DNA from: Flavihumibacter soli
GTDB lineage: Bacteria > Bacteroidota > Bacteroidia > Sphingobacteriales > Sphingobacteriaceae
NCBI RefSeq assembly: GCF_010692725.1
Contig: NZ_JAAFZB010000096.1
Span: 1-64,000, forward strand
Direction of reading: 5' to 3'
DNA length: 64,000 nt
Shown here: positions 44,201 through 51,976 of the stretch, piece after piece
Numbering within the stretch: the stretch's first letter is position 1
Layout of the letters: every line of letters begins with the position of its first letter
Made by a program: the position numbers and the translations under genes
The notes under the pieces: model-generated
What the model saw: the letters and a program-made list of their open reading frames with translations, nothing else
The model's database searches: none
What the model was told of the DNA's origin: nothing

Positions 44201-44603
44201 AACCAGTGCGATCAGCGTTCAATACAGAACGTCCGTCAACACCTGTAATTACAACTTCCTGCAAGGCAGTACCGCTTTCCTGCATCACCAGGTTTGCAAC
44301 ATAGGGCTCACCTAATTTCAGGAAAACATCATTGGTTTTTTTAGCCTCGTAGCCGATGTAGGTTACTTCGACTGAATAAGGTCCGCCTACCCGCATATTC
44401 AGGATAGTGAACTTTCCCTGTACGTTGGCTGCAGTGGAGTAGCGTGTTCCCGAAGGAGTGTGGATCGCTACCACAGATGCACCGGGAAGAGTCTCCCCTT
44501 TTTGATCCGATACCGTACCGGTTAAACTACTTGTTGTCACCTGGGCATACATGCTAAATGCCGTCAGTAACAAAACAAATGTAGACAGTAAAAATTTTTT
44601 CAT
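41274..44603 (-). CDS. TonB-dependent receptor, Oar-like, with N-terminal carboxypeptidase-regulatory-like domain
   Basis: A 1109-residue outer-membrane protein: signal peptide (to AFSMYAQ), a CarbopepD_reg-like beta domain at residues 25-110 (TVSDQKGETLPGASVVAIHTPSGTRY), and a plug (LQEVVITGVDGRSVLNADRTGSTTNITRAEIANVPSITRSVNDLTKFTP...). The long beta-barrel contains FGASFGGPIIKDKLFFFVNAELN-type segments seen in Oar/TonB-receptor-like proteins; the C-terminus ends in aromatic YMQFGFRYNFQ. No SusD partner is adjacent, so it is not a SusCD pair. The ligand may be peptides or proteins; this is a guess. Confidence 0.88.
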   Translation of the reverse strand: MKKFLLSTFVLLLTAFSMYAQVTTSSLTGTVSDQKGETLPGASVVAIHTPSGTRYSTAANVQGKFTILNMRVGGPYSVEVTYIGYEAKKTNDVFLKLGEPYVANLVMQESGTALQEVVITGVDGRSVLNADRTGSTTNITRAEIANVPSITRSVNDLTKFTPQANSTTNGPAIGGGNYRQNNFTVDGSDFNNQFGIGGNLPANGSPISLDALEEISINVTPYDASQSGFVGSSINAVTRSGRNNFFGTAFYNFRSEDEQGDKVNGSTFIPQSLNIKTYGASFGGPIIKDKLFFFVNAELNKEVKPGQNRLAGTPQMPFGGSNSNVARPTASELDMIRNYLVNTYNYDPGVYQGYSNLSNNDKLLARLDWNISNNHRFNVRYNQVESKTPAFISTSTSGSGFNFPTGRGRQTIDHLHFSNSNYFQDANLYSLAAELNSSFGSKFSNTIRGSYTHQNDPRSTESTAFPLVDILKDGAAFTSFGYEPFTYGNLRDVTTYSVTDNFAMNLGNHQVTLGAQMDLSTTKNGFQRFGTGNYVFASWDDFVNKANPVNYAMTYSLSPGYEQAFPTFKFQQYAAYVQDAFSVGEKLKLTAGLRVELPTYPDVPEIKTHPLVAPLTFANGRKIDTGVLPAERLMWSPRFGFNYDVKGDRSLQFRGGTGIFTTKVPFVWIVAQSGDAGLIQFTQNWVGKDKTPGPFNPDINAYLPATPPAAGTSIPASVSAIDPDFKFPQTWKSSLAVDAQLPFGIVGTLEGVYNKDLNIAKGFNVNLENPAALNVAGYPDNRPIYPNLPADKYINNLDAKGLVTPGATGAFNPVVLDNAADGHSWFVTAKLDKRFSSGLQASFAYTRSEQKILYDGNGDQLLNTWSLTPTSNTGNEPGLSYSSFNAPHRVIANISYRKEFLKNLATSFSVFYEGSNQGRFSYMYSSDFNRDGQNNDLMYVPKDASEITFVPLSISTTNSDKTVTTTVYTPEQQSDLFFAYVAQDDYLSGRKGQYAERNGGKLPWRNQVDLRLTQDIFKNIGTTKNTFQFTVDIMNLGNMLNSEWSNVNFVNNSAILVPVNTANLTAGGTTKPTFRMGTYNNKPVETTFGTSQNIASTYYMQFGFRYNFQ

Positions 44604-44659
44604 AAAATGATTATGGCTTTTTTGAGAGGCTGCTTATTCAACCCCCGTTAATTTTGGCG

Positions 44660-44667
44660 CAAATATA
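44660..44667 (-). promoter_or_regulatory. Probable -7 element of the TonB-receptor gene
   Basis: TATATTTG on the minus strand, 56 bases before the ATG; it matches TAnnTTTG but the nearest TTTG is only 12 bases upstream. Confidence 0.4.
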
Positions 44668-44805
44668 GAAGCATTTTTTCAAATTTTATATTAAGTTAAT
44701 GTTAACAATCACCTTAATTCTCAGGCGTTAACATAATGACCGGTCTTAGGACCGTTCTGCAGCAGTCTAACCACCGAAACATTTTTCACAGCCGCGGTAT
44801 TTTCT

Positions 44806-44813
44806 TAGATTTG
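44806..44813 (+). promoter_or_regulatory. Probable -7 element of lpdA
   Basis: TAGATTTG fits TAnnTTTG, 35 bases before the ATG. The -33 region is T-rich without a clear TTTG. Confidence 0.45.
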
Positions 44814-44848
44814 GCGCACTATTAATTCAACCATCACTCATTAATTAT

Positions 44849-46237
44849 ATGAATTACGACATCATTGTTATTGGAAGCGGACCAGGCGGTTATGTTGCTG
44901 CCATTCGTGCAGCCCAGCTGGGACTGAAAACAGCTATTGTAGAACGGGAATCATTAGGCGGTATCTGCTTAAACTGGGGTTGTATTCCAACCAAAGCTTT
45001 ATTAAAAAGCGCCAATGTATTCGAATATATAACCCATGCCGCCGATTATGGGATTACTGTTCAGGGTTCGCAGGCTGACTTCGGGGCGATCGTTAAACGC
45101 AGTCGTAATGTAGCTGACGGAATGAGTAAAGGCGTACAGTTCCTGATGAAGAAGAACAAGATCGACGTCATCATGGGAACCGGGAAAATTAAAAAAGGCG
45201 GCAAGATTGACGTTACCGCTGCTGATGGTTCAGTTAAAGAGTATAGCGCAAAAAATACGATCCTTGCTACCGGCGGTCGCTCACGCGAGTTACCCAGCCT
45301 CAAGCAGGACGGAAAGAAAATAATCGGTTATCGCGAGGCAATGATCTTGCCGGAGCAGCCAAAGACAATGGTGGTTGTTGGTTCGGGTGCCATAGGCGTT
45401 GAGTTTGCTTATTTCTACAGTGCCTTGGGTACTAAAGTTACTATCGTAGAGTACCTTCCGAACATCGTGCCTGTTGAGGATGAAGATATCTCCAAGCAAT
45501 TATTAAGAAGCCTGAAAAAGGCTGGTATTACGATCATGACCGGCTCGAATGTCGAATCTGTTGACACCTCCGGCAACGGCTGCAAAGTGCAGGTGAAGAC
45601 TGCCAACAGCACCGAAACCCTGGAATGCGACATCGTTCTTTCCGCAGTGGGCGTAACAGCTAACCTGGAGAATATCGGACTGGAAGAGGTTGGAGTGAAA
45701 ACAGACAAGGGTCGCGTTCTGGTTGACGATTTCTATAAGACCAATATCGAAGGCGTTTATGCTATCGGCGATATCGTGAAAGGCCAGGCTCTCGCTCACG
45801 TGGCTTCCGCAGAAGGTATCATCTGTGTGGAGAAGATCGCAGGACATCACCCTGAGCCATTGGATTACAATAATATCCCGGGCTGTACTTACTGCTCACC
45901 TGAAATAGCTTCGGTAGGATATACTGAGAAAGCGGCCAAAGAAGCCGGCTATGAGATCAAAGTAGGTAAATTCCCTTTCTCCGCATCAGGCAAGGCAAGC
46001 GCTGCCGGCACCAAGGACGGTTTCGTAAAACTGATCTTCGATGCTAAATACGGCGAATTCTTAGGCGCTCACATGATCGGTAATAACGTAACGGAAATGA
46101 TCGCTGAAGTTGTGGTTGCCCGTAAACTGGAAACTACCGGCATGGACATCGTCAAATCAGTGCACCCACACCCGACCATGAGTGAAGCGATCATGGAAGC
46201 TGCCGCTGATGCGTATGGTGAAGTGATCCATTTGTAA
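44849..46237 (+). CDS. lpdA: Dihydrolipoyl dehydrogenase (E3)
   Basis: FAD-dependent disulfide oxidoreductase that reoxidises dihydrolipoamide in 2-oxoacid dehydrogenase complexes. The 462 residues have FAD loop GSGPGGYVAAIRAAQLG, redox pair Cys40-Cys45 in GGICLNWGCIPTKALL, NAD loop VVVGSGAIGVEFAYFYSALG, second FAD motif GVYAIGDIVKGQALAHVASAEG, and the dimer-interface His-Glu pair in SVHPHPTMSEAIMEAA. All are intact. Monocistronic here; E1 and E2 genes are not in the window. Confidence 0.96.
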   Translation: MNYDIIVIGSGPGGYVAAIRAAQLGLKTAIVERESLGGICLNWGCIPTKALLKSANVFEYITHAADYGITVQGSQADFGAIVKRSRNVADGMSKGVQFLMKKNKIDVIMGTGKIKKGGKIDVTAADGSVKEYSAKNTILATGGRSRELPSLKQDGKKIIGYREAMILPEQPKTMVVVGSGAIGVEFAYFYSALGTKVTIVEYLPNIVPVEDEDISKQLLRSLKKAGITIMTGSNVESVDTSGNGCKVQVKTANSTETLECDIVLSAVGVTANLENIGLEEVGVKTDKGRVLVDDFYKTNIEGVYAIGDIVKGQALAHVASAEGIICVEKIAGHHPEPLDYNNIPGCTYCSPEIASVGYTEKAAKEAGYEIKVGKFPFSASGKASAAGTKDGFVKLIFDAKYGEFLGAHMIGNNVTEMIAEVVVARKLETTGMDIVKSVHPHPTMSEAIMEAAADAYGEVIHL

Positions 46238-46261
46238 TTCGTATTTCGAAATATATTTCGG

Positions 46262-46288
46262 AGGCCCGCTGATTAGCGGGCCTTTTTG
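46262..46288. terminator. Terminator of lpdA, also in position to serve the convergent transposase gene
   Basis: AGGCCCGCT-GATT-AGCGGGCCT followed by T5; 25 bases after lpdA. Confidence 0.88.
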
Positions 46289-46314
46289 TTTTATATGCGA
46301 TGCTATTCCGCTTA

Positions 46315-47037
46315 TTACCTTGTATAAAATTTGTCTTCCTGCCAAAGGGCCGGGTTGTCTGCAATATAGCGCTGTATACGGTCAAACGATTGCGAATCAC
46401 GAATAATATGGTCATAAAACCGGGATTGCCATCCGAATTCGAAACCTAGCCTATGACTATGTTTTGTTACCGCAGATTTGTAGGAACCGATAATCGATGA
46501 AACCGTGTTTTTCCCCTGGTTTTGAAACCGTTGTTGCCCCATGGTTTTAGGGGGATGATTGGATCGGGGGGATGGTGATTGTGATGGTGGTTCGGGCAAT
46601 TGTGGGCCGACAAACCGTAGAGACAAGGCATGCCTTGTCTCTACCATGAAATCCCCGATACCAACAATACCATCCGTACCAACCGTCCCTATTGCGTTCG
46701 CGTTTACAATGTTCCGTTCACCATCGGTATGCCCATTTGATAACATATCCCCATTGCCGCCGACGCCATTCAATATCAAAATACCGTGCACATGATTAGG
46801 CATCACCACAAATTCGCCCAATTCCACATTTCCCGCGTGATTCTTTATTTCGTGCCACAGGATGTCGGCAATAACGCCAACGCGGGATAACCGCATTTCC
46901 CGGTTCACGATCTCACCGAAATAATGTTCCCGTCCCTTGGTACAAATGGTAATAAAATAAGGGGCAGCGCTTCTGTAATCCCAAGTATGGAGACGGGAGG
47001 ATGCTATCCGGTATCTGTTCTGAAACCTTTCCGTCAT
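46315..47037 (-). mobile_element. REP-associated tyrosine transposase (RAYT, IS200/IS605-like) with an embedded palindrome
   Basis: A 240-residue HUH-type enzyme. The N-terminal segment (WDYRSAAPYFITICTKGREHYFGEI) is typical of the 'transposase IS200-like' domain; the metal-binding HVH is in VVMPNHVHGILIL, and the nucleophile candidate Tyr in WQSRFYDHIIRD. Between core and C-terminus is a low-complexity insert (about residues 92-175) that encodes VETRHALSLRF from a 28-bp perfect palindrome at 46617-46644. RAYTs act on REP palindromes and are usually single-copy 'domesticated' transposases. No terminal inverted repeats or target duplication are seen, so it is not a classical IS. Confidence 0.85.
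46617..46644. repeat. 28-bp perfect palindrome inside the RAYT gene (REP-like)
   Basis: It starts GTAGAGACAAGGCA and continues as its own complement. The 5' GTAG is the tetranucleotide that RAYTs recognise beside REP hairpins. It is in frame with the transposase and interrupts nothing. Confidence 0.85.
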
Positions 47038-47387
47038 TTAATTCGATGATCTGTTTGGTTAAGATTTATCCCTGGTCTGATATCTAAAATAAAAATTTAT
47101 CTGAATGATGACATAACCGTATCCGAATTTGTCTATTCAGTAAGGAAGGCAGGATAGTCGGATTTCCAAAACCTGGTATAGCAAATGTCAAAAACAACGG
47201 GAGAATTTGCATAGGTCTTATAGCACTCAGGTAAAGGCAGACCCCTACCATTCCTAATTCAATTTGCCTGTATAATCTAAAAATATGAGGTCTGAACCTG
47301 GAAGAGATATCATCCATTCAGGATGCCTCAGAGTTTTCTCCTTAGATCCATTAAATTTGTTAATCTTGTGGATATTTCAATTAAACC
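47038..47387. other. 350-base gene-free region
   Basis: It contains TAGCACTCAGGTAAAGG (47221-47237), shared with 27713-27729, upstream of the metallo-hydrolase gene. A 77-codon minus-strand frame at 47084-47317 has no coding character. No promoter match is convincing. Confidence 0.45.
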
Positions 47388-48227
47388 ATGACCCTTTACA
47401 CAATTGATACCGGCTTATTCAAACTCGATGGCGGCGCTATGTTCGGCGTTGTCCCTAAAAGTATCTGGCAAAAGCTGAATCCGCCGGATGATAATAATAT
47501 GTGTACCTGGGCTATGCGCTGCCTGCTGGTTGAAGAGGGCGACCGCCTGATCCTGATCGATAACGGGATGGGCGACAAACAGGATGAAAAGTTCTTTGGT
47601 TATTATTACCTGCATGGCGATGACACGCTGGACAGATCCCTGGCCAAACATGGTTTTTCAAAGAATGATATTACGGATGTTTTCCTGACACATCTTCATT
47701 TCGACCATTGCGGCGGTTCTGTTATCCGCGAAGGCGATAAACTCAGACCTGCTTTTGATAACGCCACCTACTGGAGCAATGAGAGGCACTGGGAATGGGC
47801 TGTCAATCCGAACGATCGGGAGAAAGCTTCTTTTTTGAAGGAAAATATACTGCCCATACAGGAAAGCGGACAACTGCAATTCGTTGAGACAGGAGACAGT
47901 GTTGCTTTCTCAGATAATATCAATATCCGCTTTGTTTACGGACATACGGATGCCATGATGCTTCCACAGATCAAATACCGCGATAAAACAATTGTTTACA
48001 TGGCCGACCTGCTTCCTTCGGCAGCTCACATGCCGCTGCCTTATGTCATGGCCTACGATATGTTCCCTTTACAGACCCTGACCGAGAAAAAAGCCTTCCT
48101 CAAAGAAGCCGTGGAGAACGATTACATCCTGTACTTTGAGCACGACGCTCATATCGAGTGCTGCTCTTTACAGCAGACTGAGAAGGGTGTGAGGGTACGG
48201 GAAACTTTTGCCTTATCAGAAATCTGA
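47388..48227 (+). CDS. Metallo-beta-lactamase-fold hydrolase
   Basis: A 279-residue MBL-fold enzyme. The zinc site is FLTHLHFDHCGG (His102, His104, Asp106, His107), then a His in YGHTDAMM, an Asp in VYMADLLPS and a final His near the C-terminus (YFEHDAHIECC). No signal peptide, so cytoplasmic. It is in the broad group that includes lactonases (AHL-lactonase-like), glyoxalase II-like and quinone-related hydrolases; the substrate cannot be assigned. Monocistronic. Confidence 0.88.
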   Translation: MTLYTIDTGLFKLDGGAMFGVVPKSIWQKLNPPDDNNMCTWAMRCLLVEEGDRLILIDNGMGDKQDEKFFGYYYLHGDDTLDRSLAKHGFSKNDITDVFLTHLHFDHCGGSVIREGDKLRPAFDNATYWSNERHWEWAVNPNDREKASFLKENILPIQESGQLQFVETGDSVAFSDNINIRFVYGHTDAMMLPQIKYRDKTIVYMADLLPSAAHMPLPYVMAYDMFPLQTLTEKKAFLKEAVENDYILYFEHDAHIECCSLQQTEKGVRVRETFALSEI

Positions 48228-48371
48228 ATTGGTTGGAGGTTATTCGGTTAGAGCGTTATGGGTGCACGCGATAACCCTGTTAACTATAAACCTTCTACTA
48301 AACTCGTACAGCTAAACAATTATAAACCTATAACCCCTTAAACCCCTAAACCAATCCAAACCAAACCATTT
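48228..48371. other. A/C-rich low-complexity leader
   Basis: From about 48285 to 48365 runs such as TATAAACC, CCTTAAACCCC, CCTAAACC and CCAAACC repeat loosely at 7-9 base intervals, right up to the next ATG. It is less regular than the heptad arrays elsewhere and may be a decayed one. Confidence 0.4.
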
Positions 48372-48830
48372 ATGGAAAACCTTTACCCTGAAACACCTAA
48401 CCCAACAACAGAATTAATTATCGATTTGCCTATCCGGGCTTTCCTTGGCGAAACAGCCCGTTGGGGAAAGTTTATCGCGATCCTTGGATTCGTAGCATCC
48501 GGATTTATGGCCCTGGTCGCCATAATCTTTCTATTAGTTCCGTCGATGAGCCAAAACTCCCAGTTTCCGGTGGCTGGTTTTATTATAGGCCCTATCTATT
48601 TGGTGATGGCAATAATGTATTTCTTCCCGTCAAGATTTCTTTACAAATTCAGTTCGAATATTAAGGCAGCCTTATTTACGAACAACCAGAGCGCATTGTC
48701 TACAGGATTTGAAAACCTGAAATCAAACTTCAAATTCTGGGGTATACTTCTGATCGTGATGCTTGGTTTCTACGCCATCTGCATAATCGGAGCCATTGGC
48801 TTCGGCATTTTGGGTAGCCTATTGTCCTAG
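48372..48830 (+). CDS. Small membrane protein (DUF5362-like)
   Basis: A 152-residue protein with four hydrophobic helices (about residues 33-56, 68-86, 118-134, 136-151). The segment FLGETARWGKFIAILGFVASGFMALVAI and the cytoplasmic loop KFSSNIKAALFTNNQSALSTGFENLKSNFKFWGIL match what I remember of DUF5362 in Bacteroidota. No function is known. Confidence 0.75.
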   Translation: MENLYPETPNPTTELIIDLPIRAFLGETARWGKFIAILGFVASGFMALVAIIFLLVPSMSQNSQFPVAGFIIGPIYLVMAIMYFFPSRFLYKFSSNIKAALFTNNQSALSTGFENLKSNFKFWGILLIVMLGFYAICIIGAIGFGILGSLLS

Positions 48831-48835
48831 ATTTA

Positions 48836-48873
48836 GAAAAGCATCGTCGGAATATAGTCTTCCGGCGATGCTT
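48836..48873. terminator. Terminator between the DUF5362-like and aldo/keto reductase genes
   Basis: AAAGCATCG(t)CGGA and TCCG(g)CGATGCTTT form the stem. T-runs are weak on both sides. Confidence 0.7.
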
Positions 48874-48877
48874 TCTA

Positions 48878-48926
48878 TCCTTTGTTCTATAGTCCTTGTT
48901 CTTTGCTCTTTATTCCTTGCTCCTTA
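48878..48926. repeat. T/C-rich heptad array at the aldo/keto reductase stop codon
   Basis: Seven 7-mers in register: TCCTTTG, TTCTATA, GTCCTTG, TTCTTTG, CTCTTTA, TTCCTTG, CTCCTTA. The last contains the reductase stop codon (TTA on the plus strand). Confidence 0.7.
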
Positions 48927-49910
48927 GACCTCAATAAAAGCTGGCTTATTCCCGAGCAGGTCATCAATTTCGGTCATTACCTTATCATCTATCAAAGGCA
49001 GGATCTCAAGTGTCGTGAGGTTCTCTTTTAACTGGGCTGTCTTTGATGCGCCCAGGATCACTGTGCTGACATTCGGATTCTTAAGACACCAACCAAGCGA
49101 GAGTTTGACCACCGGGATGTTTAACCGGTCGGCAATACCCTTCAGGCTTTTTACTTTTTGAAGATTGGCTGGCTGCAGCCAGCGCTCTTTGAGCCAACCA
49201 ATACTTTCGATCTGTGCAAAGCGGGTATCACTGGGATCAGCTTCATTGTATTTTCCGGATAGTAAACCCGATGCAAGCGGGCTCCAGATAGTTGTACCCA
49301 TCCCAAAGTCGCGGAATAAAAGCAGGTACTCCTTTTCCATTTTTTCACGCCACAGCATATTGTATTGAGGCTGTTCCATCGTCGGCGGTACCAGGTGGTG
49401 CCTTTCGGCGAAATAATGCGCCTGCATAATTTCCGAGGCGCTCCATTCGGAAGTTCCCCAGTAAAGCGCTTTGCCCTGCTGTATAAGCTGGTGCATTGCC
49501 CAGACGGTTTCTTCTATTGGCGTATTTTGATCGGGACGGTGACAATAAAGGAGATCGAGATGATCCAGCTGCAGCCGCTTTAAGGCGTTGTGTGTACCTT
49601 CAAAAAGATGCTTTTTAGAAAGGCCGGTCATATTCGGCTTCTTTTCCTCGGCGCCGAAATAGATCTTACTCGACACAATGTATGAACTTCTGTCCCAGTT
49701 CTTCTTCTTCAGGATATTACCCATCACGGTCTCCGATTTGCCTCCGGCATAGCCTTCCGCATTATCGAAAAAGTTTACGCCACTTTCATATGCGATATCC
49801 ATAAGCTCTTCTGCGACACTGTCCGTTACCTGGTGTCCAAACGTAAGCCAGCTGCCTAAAGACAATGCACTCACCTGTAACCCTGATTTTCCTAAACGAC
49901 GATATTCCAT
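48924..49910 (-). CDS. Aldo/keto reductase (Kv-beta/AKR6-like)
   Basis: A 328-residue NADPH-dependent reductase. From the ATG at 49910 it opens MEYRRLGKSGLQVSALSLGSW, the family start; the open frame extends upstream to 50045 but without homology. The catalytic tetrad is visible: Asp in NFFDNAEGYAGGKSE with Tyr (GY), Lys in YIVSSKIYFG and His in LLYCHRPDQ. The WGTSEWSASEI and STVILGASKTAQLKENL segments bind NADPH as in Kv-channel beta subunits. Substrate unknown (aldehydes). Standalone gene. Confidence 0.92.
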   Translation of the reverse strand: MEYRRLGKSGLQVSALSLGSWLTFGHQVTDSVAEELMDIAYESGVNFFDNAEGYAGGKSETVMGNILKKKNWDRSSYIVSSKIYFGAEEKKPNMTGLSKKHLFEGTHNALKRLQLDHLDLLYCHRPDQNTPIEETVWAMHQLIQQGKALYWGTSEWSASEIMQAHYFAERHHLVPPTMEQPQYNMLWREKMEKEYLLLFRDFGMGTTIWSPLASGLLSGKYNEADPSDTRFAQIESIGWLKERWLQPANLQKVKSLKGIADRLNIPVVKLSLGWCLKNPNVSTVILGASKTAQLKENLTTLEILPLIDDKVMTEIDDLLGNKPAFIEV

Positions 49911-50099
49911 ATGATTTTGCTTAAAAGATTGTGAGATATAACCCGCTTTAAAAATAATGTTTGTTTTCATAAAACGAGCACTTGAAATTCTCCAACAATG
50001 ATTGTATGTATGGCAAATGGAATCCGCGTGCTGGAACATTTTCATAATCGTTCACCCATCCATTCTAAAAATTTATTATTTTTCTGAATAAAAGATCAC

Positions 50100-50564
50100 A
50101 TGAAAACCCTCTTATTATTCTTCTGCCTGTTCAGCCTATCCTTGTCGATCTGTGCCCAGGAATACAAGGTAGTGACCATCGTCGAATCAATTGTTCCTGC
50201 CGGACTTGGCCGGTCACGTATGATTGACAATAAAACGGATGTCAATGTAAAAGACTTTACCACCGAAAGGGTTAACGGAAAAGAGAGCAATCAGGATGAT
50301 GTAAAAAGAAGCAATGTAAAGGTCGATACCTTTTCTGAAACGAAGCTTCTTAACTTCTTCAGCATTGCAGGAATAAATTTTCAGAATATCGCTTCGAATG
50401 ACGCCGTAATCACTTCAAAAATGAATGACCTGGTTAAAGAGGGCTGGAAACTGGCATTCGTGACCAGCGGTGTCGAGAGCGACTCCGGGGTAGATGACGG
50501 CGAAGGCATCTTTATCACCCGCCTGATTTTCACCAGGGCTGGGAAGGGAAACCAGGAACCTTAA
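50100..50564 (+). CDS. Secreted hypothetical protein
   Basis: A 154-residue protein with a signal peptide (MKTLLLFFCLFSLSLSICAQ, cleavage after Ala-Gln). The mature region EYKVVTIVESIVPAGLGRSRMIDNKTDVNVKDF... and LLNFFSIAGINFQNIASNDAVITSKMNDLVKEGWKLAFVTSGVESD is alpha/beta with a long acidic middle. Not recognised. Probably periplasmic. Confidence 0.75.
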   Translation: MKTLLLFFCLFSLSLSICAQEYKVVTIVESIVPAGLGRSRMIDNKTDVNVKDFTTERVNGKESNQDDVKRSNVKVDTFSETKLLNFFSIAGINFQNIASNDAVITSKMNDLVKEGWKLAFVTSGVESDSGVDDGEGIFITRLIFTRAGKGNQEP

Positions 50565-50615
50565 GCAATTGCGTTCCTGATTTCATTACTTGCATCCTCC
50601 CTCTTAAACGAAAAA

Positions 50616-50643
50616 GGTCCGCAAACATCGTTTCCTGCGGACC
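50616..50643 (-). terminator. Orphan terminator-like hairpin (minus strand)
   Basis: GGTCCGCA and TGCGGACC enclose a 12-base loop; the minus strand continues with TTTTT. No convincing minus-strand gene lies upstream, so it may end an unrecognised small transcript. Confidence 0.35.
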
Positions 50644-50831
50644 ATGTTCATGACTGTCATTGCGCCGAACTGTTCTTAGGGTGAATTTCATTTTCATGCT
50701 TCCTTTTATAATCGGGGCCAGGTTACACCAGCAGGCTTCTAAATTGAAAATAAGCATCTCGGACCGCAAATAAAAATGTCGTTGAGCCGTGTTTTATTAG
50801 TTTTTTACCAATTTAAATCGAACTTAGCCAT

Positions 50832-51968
50832 ATGCGATTTCTTTTCCTTTCCCTGTTAATACTTATTTCATCAAACCAGTTTCTCTATTCGCAGTCACCT
50901 AAGCGGCTTAGCGGGTATGATATTAAAATCGGTGTTCTTTCCAAAGGACCTTTAAATGCAATAACCGATGTCGGCGGTATCAGGGTAGGCCATGTGACCC
51001 TGGTCCAGGGCGATTCCATTCGCACAGGCGTTACAGCCATTCTTCCGCACGGCGGCAATTTGTTTCAGCAAAAGGTTCCGGCAGCTATTTATACGGGCAA
51101 TGGATTTGGTAAACTCGCAGGGACTACACAAGTAAAGGAACTTGGTAACCTGGAATCGCCTGTGATCCTCACAAACACCCTGAGTGTGGCGACGGCAATG
51201 AACGCGGTAATAACTCACACGATAGCGCAACCTGGCAATCAAAATATAGCATCAGTAAACGCCCTGGTTGGCGAGACCAATGACGGCTACCTGAATGATA
51301 TCCGTGGAAGACATATATCCGAAGATGATGTGCTAAAAGCTATCTCTGCAGCAAAGGGCGGACCTGTTGCCGAAGGAAACGTAGGAGCCGGCACAGGTAC
51401 CGTTTGTTTTGGTTTCAAAGGTGGGATTGGCACAGCTTCCAGGGTAATCCCCAAAAGCCTGGGCGGATACACGGTTGGCGTACTGGTGCAAAGTAATTTT
51501 GGAGGAAACCTCCAGATTGATGGAGTACCGGTAGGCGAGGAACTGAAGAAGTATTATTTAAGCGATAAACTAAATGATCCCGCCGATGGAAGCTGCATGA
51601 TAGTGATCTGCACGGATGCGCCTTTAGATAGTCGCAATCTTGAACGCATAGCGAAGAGAGCCTTCATGGGACTGGCAAAAACCGGTGGGATTGCCAGTAA
51701 TGGCAGCGGCGATTATGTAATCGCCTTTTCTACAGACAGTTTATTAAGAATCCCGCATAGTTCCGGCAATATGCTTCAAAGACAGACTGTCTTAAGTAAC
51801 GATGCGATGTCTCCCCTGTTCATGGCCGCGATTGAAGCAACCGAAGAGGCCATATTAAACTCGCTTTTCATGGCAGAAACCATGAAGGGAAGAGGTGGAC
51901 ATGTAGTTGAAAGCCTCCCGCTGGATAAAGTATTAGCTCTCCTGAAAAAGCATAAGAGTATTAAGTAA
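50832..51968 (+). CDS. P1-family aminopeptidase (DmpA/BapA-like)
   Basis: A 378-residue Ntn-fold peptidase with a signal peptide (to LYSQ). Family motifs: NAITDVGGIRVGHVTL, GVTAILPHGGN, NTLSVATAMNAV, VNALVGETNDGYLNDIR and EGNVGAGTGTVCFGFKGGIGTASR. These enzymes cleave themselves before a Ser or Thr that becomes the nucleophile; here Gly253-Ser254 in PADGSCMIVICTDAPL is the expected site. Substrates are N-terminal D- or L-amino acids or beta-peptides. It is followed 8 bases later by the HEAT-repeat gene. Confidence 0.9.
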   Translation: MRFLFLSLLILISSNQFLYSQSPKRLSGYDIKIGVLSKGPLNAITDVGGIRVGHVTLVQGDSIRTGVTAILPHGGNLFQQKVPAAIYTGNGFGKLAGTTQVKELGNLESPVILTNTLSVATAMNAVITHTIAQPGNQNIASVNALVGETNDGYLNDIRGRHISEDDVLKAISAAKGGPVAEGNVGAGTGTVCFGFKGGIGTASRVIPKSLGGYTVGVLVQSNFGGNLQIDGVPVGEELKKYYLSDKLNDPADGSCMIVICTDAPLDSRNLERIAKRAFMGLAKTGGIASNGSGDYVIAFSTDSLLRIPHSSGNMLQRQTVLSNDAMSPLFMAAIEATEEAILNSLFMAETMKGRGGHVVESLPLDKVLALLKKHKSIK

Positions 51969-51976
51969 TCAATGGG

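Noticed and set aside
41274-44603. SusC/SusD nutrient-uptake pair
   Set aside because: No SusD-like lipoprotein gene is adjacent, and the barrel segments look Oar-like.
47084-47317. 77-codon minus-strand frame before the metallo-hydrolase
   Set aside because: Amino-acid composition is unlike its neighbours and there is no start context; treated as noncoding.
49911-50045. 45-residue upstream extension of the aldo/keto reductase
   Set aside because: The family begins at MEYRRLGKSG, and the extension has no homology.
50530-50769. 79-codon minus-strand frame with a terminator-like hairpin inside
   Set aside because: It overlaps the end of the secreted gene and the hairpin falls within it, so a real gene would be terminated early.
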